In this document: positions 1 through 6,329 of the stretch, one piece after another
How positions within the stretch are numbered: position 1 is the stretch's first letter
How the letters are laid out: each line of letters starts with the position of its first letter
Assembly (NCBI GenBank): GCA_026391235.1
Contig: JAPLDV010000480.1
Location: 1 to 8,361, forward strand
Source of the DNA: Bacteroidia bacterium
GTDB taxonomy: Bacteria > Bacteroidota > Bacteroidia > Bacteroidales > UBA12481
Reading direction: 5' to 3'
Length of the DNA stretch: 8,361 nt
The notes under the pieces: generated by a model
Told to the model about the DNA's origin: nothing
Seen by the model: the letters and a program-made list of their open reading frames with translations, nothing else
Database searches by the model: none
Translations under genes and position numbers: made by a program

Positions 1-75
1 GGTGACGCTGATGTTTTGCTCAATACCTGATACACTGATAGAAAACCACAAAACGTTGAATGCAAGTGCTCTCAT
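1..75 (-). CDS. N-terminus of a secreted protein, cut by the left window edge
   Basis: An ATG at 75 opens a frame that stays open for 25 codons to the window edge. The reading begins MRALAFNVLWFSISVSG and ends EQNISVT. It has one basic residue, a hydrophobic stretch and then small residues, as in a signal peptide, with likely cleavage near the Gln-Asn. The ending resembles the mature start of the 700-residue FISUMP protein in this window (AQNLNMTFTG), so a second member of that family is possible, but this is inference from very few residues. It lies 88 bases downstream of the DUF6843-like lipoprotein on the same strand. No Shine-Dalgarno is seen before the ATG. Function cannot be assigned from this fragment. 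Confidence 0.5.
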   Translation of the reverse strand, partial: MRALAFNVLWFSISVSGIEQNISVT

Positions 76-163
76 AATGTTATGTCAAATTTGCTGATTA
101 CTAAGTCACGGGAAAATCGAATGTTCTTAAAATCCAGTTTCACTTCTCCTCACTGCTCGAGAC

Positions 164-643
164 CTACAATGACTTCAATATTTTAACCGGATCGATGTAC
201 CTGACACTATTTGTCAAGTCTTTAAATTCATACACGCTCCCGATAAGATGAATCACAAAATCCGGTTTGCTGTTTTTATTTGACATAAATGTGAACATCA
301 CGTAATCTTTATCTTTCGGAATAGCTTTGGGATCCAGATCCATAAAGTAATCAATTGGAATGCGCTTTCCAACGCTGTCAACATGATAAAATGTAATCCT
401 TTTGTCGCTCATGCAACCACCGTTTTTCTTGAACCGGGTTTTAATGAATCCATCGGATGCGATACGATATACCCTTGAATCATCCTCGTATTGTATTGGT
501 TGTCCATCCGGCTGATCAAAAAATACAATAAGTTTTCCTCTGAATCCTTGCGGTATTAAGTAAATTTCTTTTTCACATGGAATTGGACTATGGCATCCGC
601 AAATGGTTGCAAAACAAAAAATAAGTACTAATAGTTGTTTCAT
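164..643 (-). CDS. Small lipoprotein, DUF6843-like
   Basis: This is a predicted lipoprotein of about 159 residues. The signal is a short hydrophobic run after MKQLL, followed by the lipobox-like ATICGC with acylation probably at the last Cys. The mature part opens with a pattern I associate with the DUF6843 family of Bacteroidota: YLIPQGFRGKLIVFFDQPDG, then a Tyr-rich turn and a Gly-Gly-Cys. The assignment is from memory of that pattern and the family has no known function. I prefer the ATG at 643 to the ATG at 661: it puts the charged start right before the hydrophobic core, and the leader AACAACATAATATG resembles that of the next lipoprotein gene upstream (AACAAATTATCATG). The longer form would add six residues (MTKQHN). 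It is separated from the upstream cysteine-rich lipoprotein gene by an inverted repeat that may end transcription, so it may have its own promoter. No clear Bacteroidota promoter was found. Confidence 0.8.
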   Translation of the reverse strand: MKQLLVLIFCFATICGCHSPIPCEKEIYLIPQGFRGKLIVFFDQPDGQPIQYEDDSRVYRIASDGFIKTRFKKNGGCMSDKRITFYHVDSVGKRIPIDYFMDLDPKAIPKDKDYVMFTFMSNKNSKPDFVIHLIGSVYEFKDLTNSVRYIDPVKILKSL

Positions 644-663
644 ATTATGTTGTTTGGTCATGA

Positions 664-725
664 AAAATGGCTTGAGTGGTAAGTCGACATTGATTCATGT
701 AAATAAATACCACCCGAGCCATTTT
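664..725 (-). terminator. Imperfect 18-base inverted repeat, possible terminator of the cysteine-rich lipoprotein gene
   Basis: The arms are 664-681 (AAAATGGCTTGAGTGGTA) and 708-725 (TACCACCCGAGCCATTTT) with a 26-base loop. They match at 16 of 18 positions. In minus-strand RNA one mismatch is a G-U wobble and the other is C-A. The outer ends are an A run and a T run, the layout of a bidirectional intrinsic terminator, and the structure begins about 20 bases past the stop codon of the cysteine-rich lipoprotein gene. A smaller hairpin (CCATTT 719-724 with AAATGG 733-738) overlaps the right arm, so the two cannot form together. The long loop is atypical for a terminator, and the structure ends within a few bases of the alternative ATG (661) of the next gene, so a role in that gene's leader is also possible. 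Confidence 0.4.
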
Positions 726-743
726 GAGTTGCAAATGGTACTC

Positions 744-971
744 TTAGGTGCAACCACAAGTTCCTCCAACTAAAGCAGCTGCATCTTGGCAGGCCTGTAT
801 ATAGGCATCAATTTCACTCGTTTTTCCGCATGTTTCCGGAAAAGAATAAGTTTGGTTTATGCCAAGGATTGAATAGGTATACGTGCAGGTGGAACACTTT
901 TTGCAGGATTGTAAAGAGACACTACCTATAAAAAAACTGGCAACTATCAACAGTGCAAATATTTTTTTCAT
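744..971 (-). CDS. Small cysteine-rich lipoprotein
   Basis: This is a 75-residue predicted lipoprotein. Residues 1-23 form a signal peptide (MKKIFALLIVASFFIG) ending in the lipobox LQSC with acylation at Cys23. The mature chain of about 50 residues holds six further cysteines at 26, 29, 48, 61, 72 and 74. They sit as KCSTC at the front and CGC at the very end, which suggests up to three disulfides or a metal site. The middle is rich in Tyr and Ser, followed by a short helix-like stretch (EIDAYIQACQDAAALVGG). Short exported proteins that begin with a Cys-Lys-Lys-Cys motif are common in Bacteroidota, but I know no function for them. The ATG at 971 is preceded by an A/T-rich leader without a Shine-Dalgarno. 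The gene stands alone, with a gap of about 400 bases upstream and a candidate terminator downstream. The CDS call is secure because of the signal peptide and lipobox; the role is unknown. Confidence 0.8.
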   Translation of the reverse strand: MKKIFALLIVASFFIGSVSLQSCKKCSTCTYTYSILGINQTYSFPETCGKTSEIDAYIQACQDAAALVGGTCGCT

Positions 972-1377
972 GATAATTTGTTTATATTTTTAGAAAATTT
1001 GTACAAGAATTAATTTTAAACATTACTTTTTCCTGGAGGACTTCTTGAAACTTCAAGAATTTGAGTTCCTGATTCTTGCCTGATATCCTTGTGATAACTA
1101 TTATGCAACAAATATCTGAAAACCAAGATGTTCATTAGCCCATGTGAATAATTGTGATTATTTAGAATTTTTTGTCGCATGCTCAATAGTTTTCCTGAAC
1201 ATTTTGGTTTATTTCAGTATAAACTTAGCATATCATTTTTTAAAAATCTAATTTTACCTTCACTATTTGTTATATGATTAATTATCAGCTGCTTGCGACA
1301 TTGTATCTTTTATATCTGGACGAAAAAAATACAGCGATCGCTTTTGGACATTACATAGCAATCAAGGTTGGTTATGA
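972..1377. other. AT-rich intergenic gap with several inverted repeats
   Basis: I see no convincing gene in these roughly 400 bases. They should contain the promoter of the cysteine-rich lipoprotein gene and the end of the FISUMP transcript, but I could not find a good TAnnTTTG-type promoter. Inverted repeats seen: TTCTTGAA 1042-1049 with TTCAAGAA 1052-1059; GTTTAT 1207-1212 with ATAAAC 1219-1224; the AT palindrome 1235-1247; and a longer-range pair TGTCGCATGC 1173-1182 with GCTTGCGACA 1291-1300 (nine of ten complementary), which would enclose the two AT elements. AGCGATCGCT at 1333-1342, followed on the minus strand by a T run, could be a very weak terminator for the FISUMP gene. Confidence 0.4.
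1042..1059. repeat. Perfect 8-base inverted repeat upstream of the cysteine-rich lipoprotein gene
   Basis: TTCTTGAA and TTCAAGAA are separated by two bases (AC), about 70 bases upstream of the ATG at 971. A near-palindrome at this position could be an operator for a dimeric regulator or a small hairpin in the leader. The left part of the right arm can also pair with ATTCTT at 1072-1077. No regulator gene is next to it, so this is a structural observation only. Confidence 0.35.
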
Positions 1378-3480
1378 TTATTCCGCCTGGTTCTTTAAGC
1401 ACCGAACCGAAACCCCGATACTCCTGGGGTAGCTGTGAAGAAAAGCACCCGCATTAAAATTGTCAAGCAGCCACATCCATCCGTTCGAGGCACCATCCGG
1501 ATCAGACGTCCAGAAAGATCCGTAATTTCCCACGTTGAGAAAAATGCCGGTTCCTTCGATATCGCCTCCTGGTAATGCCGTAAAACCGAAAGCATTATCT
1601 CCGTTTCCGTTTGCCCCGGCGTTATCATTCCAACCTCTCAGGGATTTCATTTTGAAGCCGGCAATCGCTTCGCCACCCACATAATTTGTCAGGCGGGTGA
1701 ATTCGGCATTGGTCGGCAGGTGCCAGCCGGCCGGACAGGCCGATAAGGCTGCCGCCCGGTTATACAAAACTCCGTAGGTTGAGTAATTGGCTGTTGTTTC
1801 CGCCGTTGCAACGGAAGTGCCATCATATCCGTACACATAATTGTGAGGATCGAGCGCGGACAAGGTTGCCGGCCGGCTTACAGCGGGCAGATATGCCAGG
1901 TTCTCAGCCATCCAGAACTGGTCTCCAATTTTAACATAATGATAGGTTTTTGAATCCCTTGAATCGGTGAAGGTTCCCCCTTCAAGCGTCGTAAAGCTTA
2001 ATTCCGCACCATATCCGGTTCCGGCAGAATTCGTCGCAAAAGCACGGAGGTAATAGGTGGTATTGGCGGTTAACCCCGACAACGTAACTGTAAAAACTCC
2101 CAGTCCGTTACCTGCACTTGCTTTACCGTCCGACAGGGTCGGATTCCGGTTGGTCGACCAGCAAATTCCCCGGTCGGTGGCAGATTCGGCATGATTGGAA
2201 ATGAGGTTTCCACTTCCCTCAGCTGAAAATGAAGTAATCCCGGTAACCGGATAGGTGTTCACGGTTGGTAACGTTTCGGATATGGCCTGGTTTCTAACAC
2301 AGCGAACCGAAAAGCCGGTACTCTTCTTTTCAACAATACTGTTAGTAAGATCATTTTCAAAATCCAGATGCCGGCTCCAGGCATCAGATAAACCGATATC
2401 CGCGGAAGACCAGAACCCTGTATATTTCCCGAGGGAACCAAAATTGCCGTCGGTCTGACGGACGCCGCCTGGCAGAGCCTCAAAACCGCTCAGTTCAGAG
2501 GCCTGTGAAAAATTCGTCAGCCAATCCCATTCCTGATCTGAGGGCAAATGCCAGCCTGAAGGACAGGCAATCAACGCTGCCGGCCAGTTGTACAACACTC
2601 CGTAATTTGAGAAATTATCATTCTCCCGGGCAGAACCGGTATCAGTCCCCTGATAGTTGTATACATACAAATAGGGAGTGTTTTCAGAACCCTGGGTTGA
2701 AGGATTCACCATAGGAAGAAAGGCAAGGTTTCCGGCCATCCAGGTTTGTCTGCCGATGTTAACTACTGGATAGTAATTGCCATCATCATCGGCACATTCG
2801 ACAAATTCAATCTGATAATTAACAGAACTGACGGGAGAATCCGTCCTGATAGTGGTATGCTCGCCGTTGGAACACTTATAGTATATCACATCGCCTGCAG
2901 TGAATCCCAGAGAATATAGGGTTTGGAGGCCTTTTAGTTCTGGTTTGGCAGAATGGTTCTGATGGTCTTGATTATCCGAAATGGGCCCGAGGTGTTGAAT
3001 ACAATTTTCCTGATTTTGACCGTCCATGCAAATCATTTTTTGACTGAATGTCCCCCGGCCGGTAGTTAAACTGATCGAATAAATGCCCGGTGTTTTCAGC
3101 CGGATCGCAAATCCTTGCTGTCCGGATCCGACAATTCCATGAAATGCAGCGATATCCTGACCGGAGAAATTCTGAATCTTTAAAGTAACTGACTGAGCTT
3201 GTTTTACAGAGGTACTGAAGGTGGCTTGTCGGGAAAATGGGTTGGGAAAGACCAGATCCTGATCCTCCAGGACGGAACCGGGAGGTATTCCATTCCCTGT
3301 AGTTAGAACCAGCGTACCATTCCCCGGTAGGGTAACGCTTTGGCTGGTAGTCAGATTTGTTGCCGTCACGCTTTCCACATGAGTTGAAGCGCCGGTGCCG
3401 GTAAAGGTCATGTTAAGGTTCTGAGCTTCAGCTGAGGCCGTGAAAAAAACCAACAGGACTAGGTGTGCTTGCAGTTTCAT
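1378..3480 (-). CDS. Secreted surface protein with two FISUMP domains and a T9SS-like module
   Basis: This is a 700-residue exported protein. Residues 1-20 are a signal peptide ending AEAQ. Residues 21-62 (NLNMTFTGTG onward) form a short beta segment usual in this family. Residues about 73-152 (LVFPNPFSRQATFS to FSQKMICM) resemble the type IX secretion C-terminal sorting domain, but here the module is near the N-terminus. Residues about 230-397 are FISUMP domain 1: YPVVNIGRQTWMAGNL, then GVLYNWPAALIACPSGWHLP and a GFSVRCVRN ending. Residues about 403-498 look like a fibronectin type III module (TYYLRAFATNSAGTGYG). Residues about 503-697 are FISUMP domain 2, with the same marks (IGDQFWMAENL, CPAGWHLP, VSVRCLKN). 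FISUMP domains are widespread in Bacteroidota and Fibrobacter surface proteins and have no settled function; binding or adhesion is inference. The ATG at 3480 is fixed by the signal peptide and by AGGAG nine bases upstream. It lies 61 bases after the small membrane protein gene, so co-transcription is possible. Confidence 0.9.
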   Translation of the reverse strand: MKLQAHLVLLVFFTASAEAQNLNMTFTGTGASTHVESVTATNLTTSQSVTLPGNGTLVLTTGNGIPPGSVLEDQDLVFPNPFSRQATFSTSVKQAQSVTLKIQNFSGQDIAAFHGIVGSGQQGFAIRLKTPGIYSISLTTGRGTFSQKMICMDGQNQENCIQHLGPISDNQDHQNHSAKPELKGLQTLYSLGFTAGDVIYYKCSNGEHTTIRTDSPVSSVNYQIEFVECADDDGNYYPVVNIGRQTWMAGNLAFLPMVNPSTQGSENTPYLYVYNYQGTDTGSARENDNFSNYGVLYNWPAALIACPSGWHLPSDQEWDWLTNFSQASELSGFEALPGGVRQTDGNFGSLGKYTGFWSSADIGLSDAWSRHLDFENDLTNSIVEKKSTGFSVRCVRNQAISETLPTVNTYPVTGITSFSAEGSGNLISNHAESATDRGICWSTNRNPTLSDGKASAGNGLGVFTVTLSGLTANTTYYLRAFATNSAGTGYGAELSFTTLEGGTFTDSRDSKTYHYVKIGDQFWMAENLAYLPAVSRPATLSALDPHNYVYGYDGTSVATAETTANYSTYGVLYNRAAALSACPAGWHLPTNAEFTRLTNYVGGEAIAGFKMKSLRGWNDNAGANGNGDNAFGFTALPGGDIEGTGIFLNVGNYGSFWTSDPDGASNGWMWLLDNFNAGAFLHSYPRSIGVSVRCLKNQAE

Positions 3481-3489
3481 ATACTTAAT

Positions 3490-3494
3490 CTCCT
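3490..3494 (-). promoter_or_regulatory. Shine-Dalgarno of the FISUMP gene
   Basis: On the minus strand AGGAG lies nine bases before the ATG at 3480. It supports that start. It is the only strong Shine-Dalgarno I see in the window; the other genes begin after A/T-rich leaders, as is usual in Bacteroidota. Confidence 0.6.
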
Positions 3495-3541
3495 GAATAT
3501 TATGTATTTGCTTTATGGTCTGATTGTTTTAGCAGATATTT

Positions 3542-3898
3542 TTATCCGATTATTCCAATTATTAATCCGATTAATGGTATACTGTTAAATGCCATATGAG
3601 AGATGATCCCGATCGTAGTGTTCTTGCGTTTACAGATCACATAGGAAAAAACCAGGCATGAAGGAATTAATACAATCAGGTTCCATTTCCAAAAAATATG
3701 AAATAGTCCCCAAAGGAATTCCGGGGGTGCAAATAAGTCAAACTGAATCAACCATTTAGCTGTAAAGGAAAGCCCTGCATATAAAAGAATCTGTACTACA
3801 AACAGGAAGAGGGTGTATATACAGTCTGTTTTTGTCATTTTCTTCAGCCGGAACCCGAGAGGTTTTATCTTGACGGTCTTTTGTGTTTCAATTTCCAT
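3542..3898 (-). CDS. Small membrane protein, CPBP/Rce1-like core lacking the catalytic Glu pair
   Basis: This is a 118-residue membrane protein with about three hydrophobic segments (residues about 26-46, 60-88 and 94-117) after a basic N-terminus. Two stretches fit the CPBP (CAAX protease and bacteriocin-processing, PF02517) family: LWGLFH, ending at His67, for motif 2 (FxxxH, with Trp in place of Phe), and HMAFN for motif 3 (HxxxN). The two His are 34 residues apart, as I expect in the family. Motif 1 (EExxxR) should lie about 33 residues before His67; the sequence there is VVQILLYAGL, so both Glu and the Arg appear replaced. It is therefore either an inactive family member or a relic. The frame can be extended to a TTG at 3907, but I chose the ATG at 3898, which needs no alternative start. 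The protein is shorter than usual family members of 200 residues or more, though it would still cover the core. It precedes the FISUMP gene by 61 bases. Confidence 0.6.
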   Translation of the reverse strand: MEIETQKTVKIKPLGFRLKKMTKTDCIYTLFLFVVQILLYAGLSFTAKWLIQFDLFAPPEFLWGLFHIFWKWNLIVLIPSCLVFSYVICKRKNTTIGIISHMAFNSIPLIGLIIGIIG

Positions 3899-4339
3899 AC
3901 GATTCAAAACTCATGATTAAAAAATCATCTCATTTACCATTATAACCTTATCTTCAAGACAAAGATCCTGCTGATTAATTTAAACGACCGACCAAAAACG
4001 GGTCAAATTGATTTTATTAATTGATCAACCTGCAAATGAGTTATTACAACCAATAACTGCTGAAAAATCCTATCTGATGGTTTCAATCAGGATTTTGCGG
4101 GCCGGCAGGTCAATGAAAATGGGAGAACAAAAAGAGTCTGGAACAGTCATGCTATTTAGAATTAATTTTCAATAAGATCGGCCGCTTGAGATGTTTGCCT
4201 TTTTCAATGGTCAGTTTCTCAATTTCAGCCGGTTAATAGCCCTCTTTACTGCATTCCATGCTCCGGTCCCTGGGTGGGATCCGTCTTCGGTCAATTTTTG
4301 TGATTTTCTAGAATGCAGCGCTCAAAACGCATTTGATTT
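3899..4339 (-). other. Intergenic gap with short coding-like pieces, possibly a decayed gene
   Basis: No intact gene is present. On the minus strand three short open stretches read like protein: 4321-4214 (includes TEDGSHPGTGAWNAVKRAI) in the same frame as the upstream hydrolase gene after two stops; 4232-4155 (includes EIEKLTIEKGKHLKRPILL) in another frame; and 4150-4070, an ATG frame of 26 codons (MTVPDSFCSPIFIDLPARK). I recognise none of them. They could be remnants of a frameshifted gene or chance. Near the next gene there is TATAAT on the minus strand (3944-3939) with TTTG 15 bases before it, a weak promoter candidate, and a hairpin ATGATT/AATCAT (3913-3928) just before the start at 3898. 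A 7-base stem (4039-4045 with 4052-4058) is also present. Confidence 0.35.
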
Positions 4340-6304
4340 TCATTTTGATAGTATTTTCTTATCGTATGGTTTTGAAAATATATAAAAACCGGGAATTTCC
4401 TTAATGACTGATTGATAGTAATCCCTGCGGCCGGGCTCGACGTGCATGAGTATCAGATTCTTTATACTGCTGAAATTGTTAATCAAATTCATTCCTTCAC
4501 GCCTGAGGAATACCCGGTCGAAAAAGGCAACATCAAAGTCCTGATTAAATAGTTTATACTTTGTGAATTGAGATAGATTCCCTGTATTGCAATCACCGGT
4601 ATGGAACAACCTGAATCCGTCAGCTTCAACCAGATATCCGAGATTCTCGATATCGTGATGCAAATCGATCGTTTTTCCAGAAGCGGAATCTTTTTCGAAC
4701 CAGGAACCGTGCTTGAATCTCAAAGCCCGAATATTTATATCATTGACTGATAAAGAGGTGTCAAAAAGTGTATCTGATTTGAACGAATGGATCCTGTCCG
4801 ACACGTTCAGAAAGCCAACATTTCGTTTCAGCAGTTCATTCACCTGATCCGGACAAATTAAAACGGACTTCTTATTATTTATCAGGAAATCAACAGCCAG
4901 GGATTCATTGAAATGATCGCTGTGCTTGTGGGTAACCAGCACTGCATCGATCCCGTCAAAAGGGGGAAGGCCTTTGAGCATCAGGTTGATAACTGAATCA
5001 CCGGGCTGATCGCACCAATTGCCCTGAATATTTCCGAATAGTGCATCAACCAGGATTTTGTGATTTGCTGTTTCAATCAGGAAGCCTTCATTAGCAATGT
5101 AAGTAACGGTGCATCGTTGGACGCATTTCATAGGGGATACGTTTTGGTTTAACCAGTTAAGCAACAGGTGATCAATCCGTATCATCCTTTTTGTTTCAAT
5201 ATTTACAGGTGCATGCCCGCATTTCGGGATGACTGCAATTTCGCAATCCTTACTCCCGCTCTGGTTCATGAAATGCTCGATATTCCGGACGCTGGCCTGT
5301 GTGGGGACCACACGGTCGACTTCCCCGAATATGGCAAGCCAGGGCTTCGTAAATTTTGTAAGTTCAGTCAGGTAATCAAAGCCCATGGAATTCCAGGTAG
5401 GGAGTACCTCACTGAATCCCGGAATGGTTTCCATTTCACTTTTCATGAATGGAAGCAGGTTGCGGTCATATTTCTTCCGCCAGTCAGAGATCATTGTGTC
5501 AACTTTTTGGTGCTCTTCCGGATCATGCGAAGCCCATGCCTGAAATGACCGGATCCAGAGTGGCTTAACGAGTTTTAGCAGCGAGTCGTTGAGAGCTTGT
5601 CTGTCGAGCATGCCATTGAGCTGTGCGTTGAGCCGGTCATCAACTCCGCTGACAACCGTTCCGGCCTGACTGATGACAAACTTGATTTCCGGATACCGGC
5701 AGGCAGCTGATACGGCAATAATCCCGCCTTCACTACCTCCCATAATCCCTACCATATCCGGATTGATCCTGTTGTGCTTCGACAGGTATATTGCACAGTT
5801 GCCGGCATCGCGGATAAAATCTTCATACGTTGATGCAACAAAACTTCCTTCCGATTCGCCGGTCCCCCTTTTATCGTGAACGAAGGCGGCATATCCGCAA
5901 TGGGCCAGGACCGGAGCAATCCAGTCTGAAAGGGATTTGATCTGGCGTCTACCATCTCCTCCTCCATTGGTGAGAACAATCAACGGGAACTTTCCGCTTC
6001 CAAGGGGAAGATACAACCATCCGTTGATCATAGCCCCATCGCTGGGAATTTTAATCTTTTCAACCGTAAAGGTGCTGTCGTCTTTTTCTCCCTCTTTCGC
6101 ATCAATCCTGCTCAGCGGGCCTGTTTGGTTGGAGCGGTAGCCCACGAGGCATTTGGGTTGTGTCATCAGCTGCTCCAATTGGACCAATGACAGGATTCGT
6201 GATTCCGGGTCCTTCTCTTTTGTCTTTTTTTGAGAAAGGCTGCAGGCTGGAATCAGCAGGGAGAACAATAGAATGACAATGCTTTTTTCGGTAATTGTTT
6301 TCAT
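4340..6304 (-). CDS. Lipoprotein fusing a serine alpha/beta-hydrolase to a metallo-beta-lactamase-fold hydrolase
   Basis: This is a 654-residue predicted lipoprotein. The signal peptide ends in the lipobox LIPAC with acylation at Cys21. Residues about 80-390 form an alpha/beta-hydrolase domain: the HDKRGTGESEG strand-turn, the nucleophile elbow GGSEGG (Ser191), acid Asp330 in GEVDRVVP and His364 in CGHAP, so the triad looks complete. It resembles the dienelactone-hydrolase/acyl-thioesterase-like exported esterases. Residues about 398-654 form an MBL-fold domain of the UlaG-like (Lactamase_B_2) type: THKHSDHF with His459, His461, Asp463 and His464, then HTGD (Asp571) and LMHVEPG (His621), with a further His532. 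All expected metal ligands are visible. A Met at 392 (base 5131) opens the second domain and could be the former start of a separate gene. Both active sites would lie outside the inner membrane. Substrates are unknown. The gene starts 25 bases after the upstream gene in the same direction, which suggests one transcript. Confidence 0.88.
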   Translation of the reverse strand: MKTITEKSIVILLFSLLIPACSLSQKKTKEKDPESRILSLVQLEQLMTQPKCLVGYRSNQTGPLSRIDAKEGEKDDSTFTVEKIKIPSDGAMINGWLYLPLGSGKFPLIVLTNGGGDGRRQIKSLSDWIAPVLAHCGYAAFVHDKRGTGESEGSFVASTYEDFIRDAGNCAIYLSKHNRINPDMVGIMGGSEGGIIAVSAACRYPEIKFVISQAGTVVSGVDDRLNAQLNGMLDRQALNDSLLKLVKPLWIRSFQAWASHDPEEHQKVDTMISDWRKKYDRNLLPFMKSEMETIPGFSEVLPTWNSMGFDYLTELTKFTKPWLAIFGEVDRVVPTQASVRNIEHFMNQSGSKDCEIAVIPKCGHAPVNIETKRMIRIDHLLLNWLNQNVSPMKCVQRCTVTYIANEGFLIETANHKILVDALFGNIQGNWCDQPGDSVINLMLKGLPPFDGIDAVLVTHKHSDHFNESLAVDFLINNKKSVLICPDQVNELLKRNVGFLNVSDRIHSFKSDTLFDTSLSVNDINIRALRFKHGSWFEKDSASGKTIDLHHDIENLGYLVEADGFRLFHTGDCNTGNLSQFTKYKLFNQDFDVAFFDRVFLRREGMNLINNFSSIKNLILMHVEPGRRDYYQSVIKEIPGFYIFSKPYDKKILSK

Positions 6305-6329
6305 ATCATTTTTGCAACCTGTTCAATGT

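Noticed and set aside
1333..1342. AGCGATCGCT palindrome containing GCGATCGC, like the cyanobacterial HIP1 repeat.
   Set aside because: It occurs once and the genes are of Bacteroidota type, so it is most likely chance; as a terminator its stem is too short to be convincing.
1378..1500. The C-terminus of the FISUMP protein resembles the place where diversity-generating retroelements put their variable repeat.
   Set aside because: No reverse transcriptase, accessory gene or adenine-rich template copy is found in the window, and the downstream gap shows no near-repeat of this segment.
3899..3907. A TTG start at 3907 for the small membrane protein.
   Set aside because: The ATG at 3898 in the same frame gives nearly the same protein and needs no rare start codon.
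4191..4385. A plus-strand open frame of 64 codons.
   Set aside because: It overlaps the end of the hydrolase fusion gene, has no ribosome binding site or recognisable domain, and the minus-strand readings there look more like protein.
5168..5548. A plus-strand open frame of 126 codons inside the hydrolase fusion gene.
   Set aside because: It lies wholly opposite a well-supported gene with complete catalytic motifs and has no recognisable domain, so it is a shadow frame.
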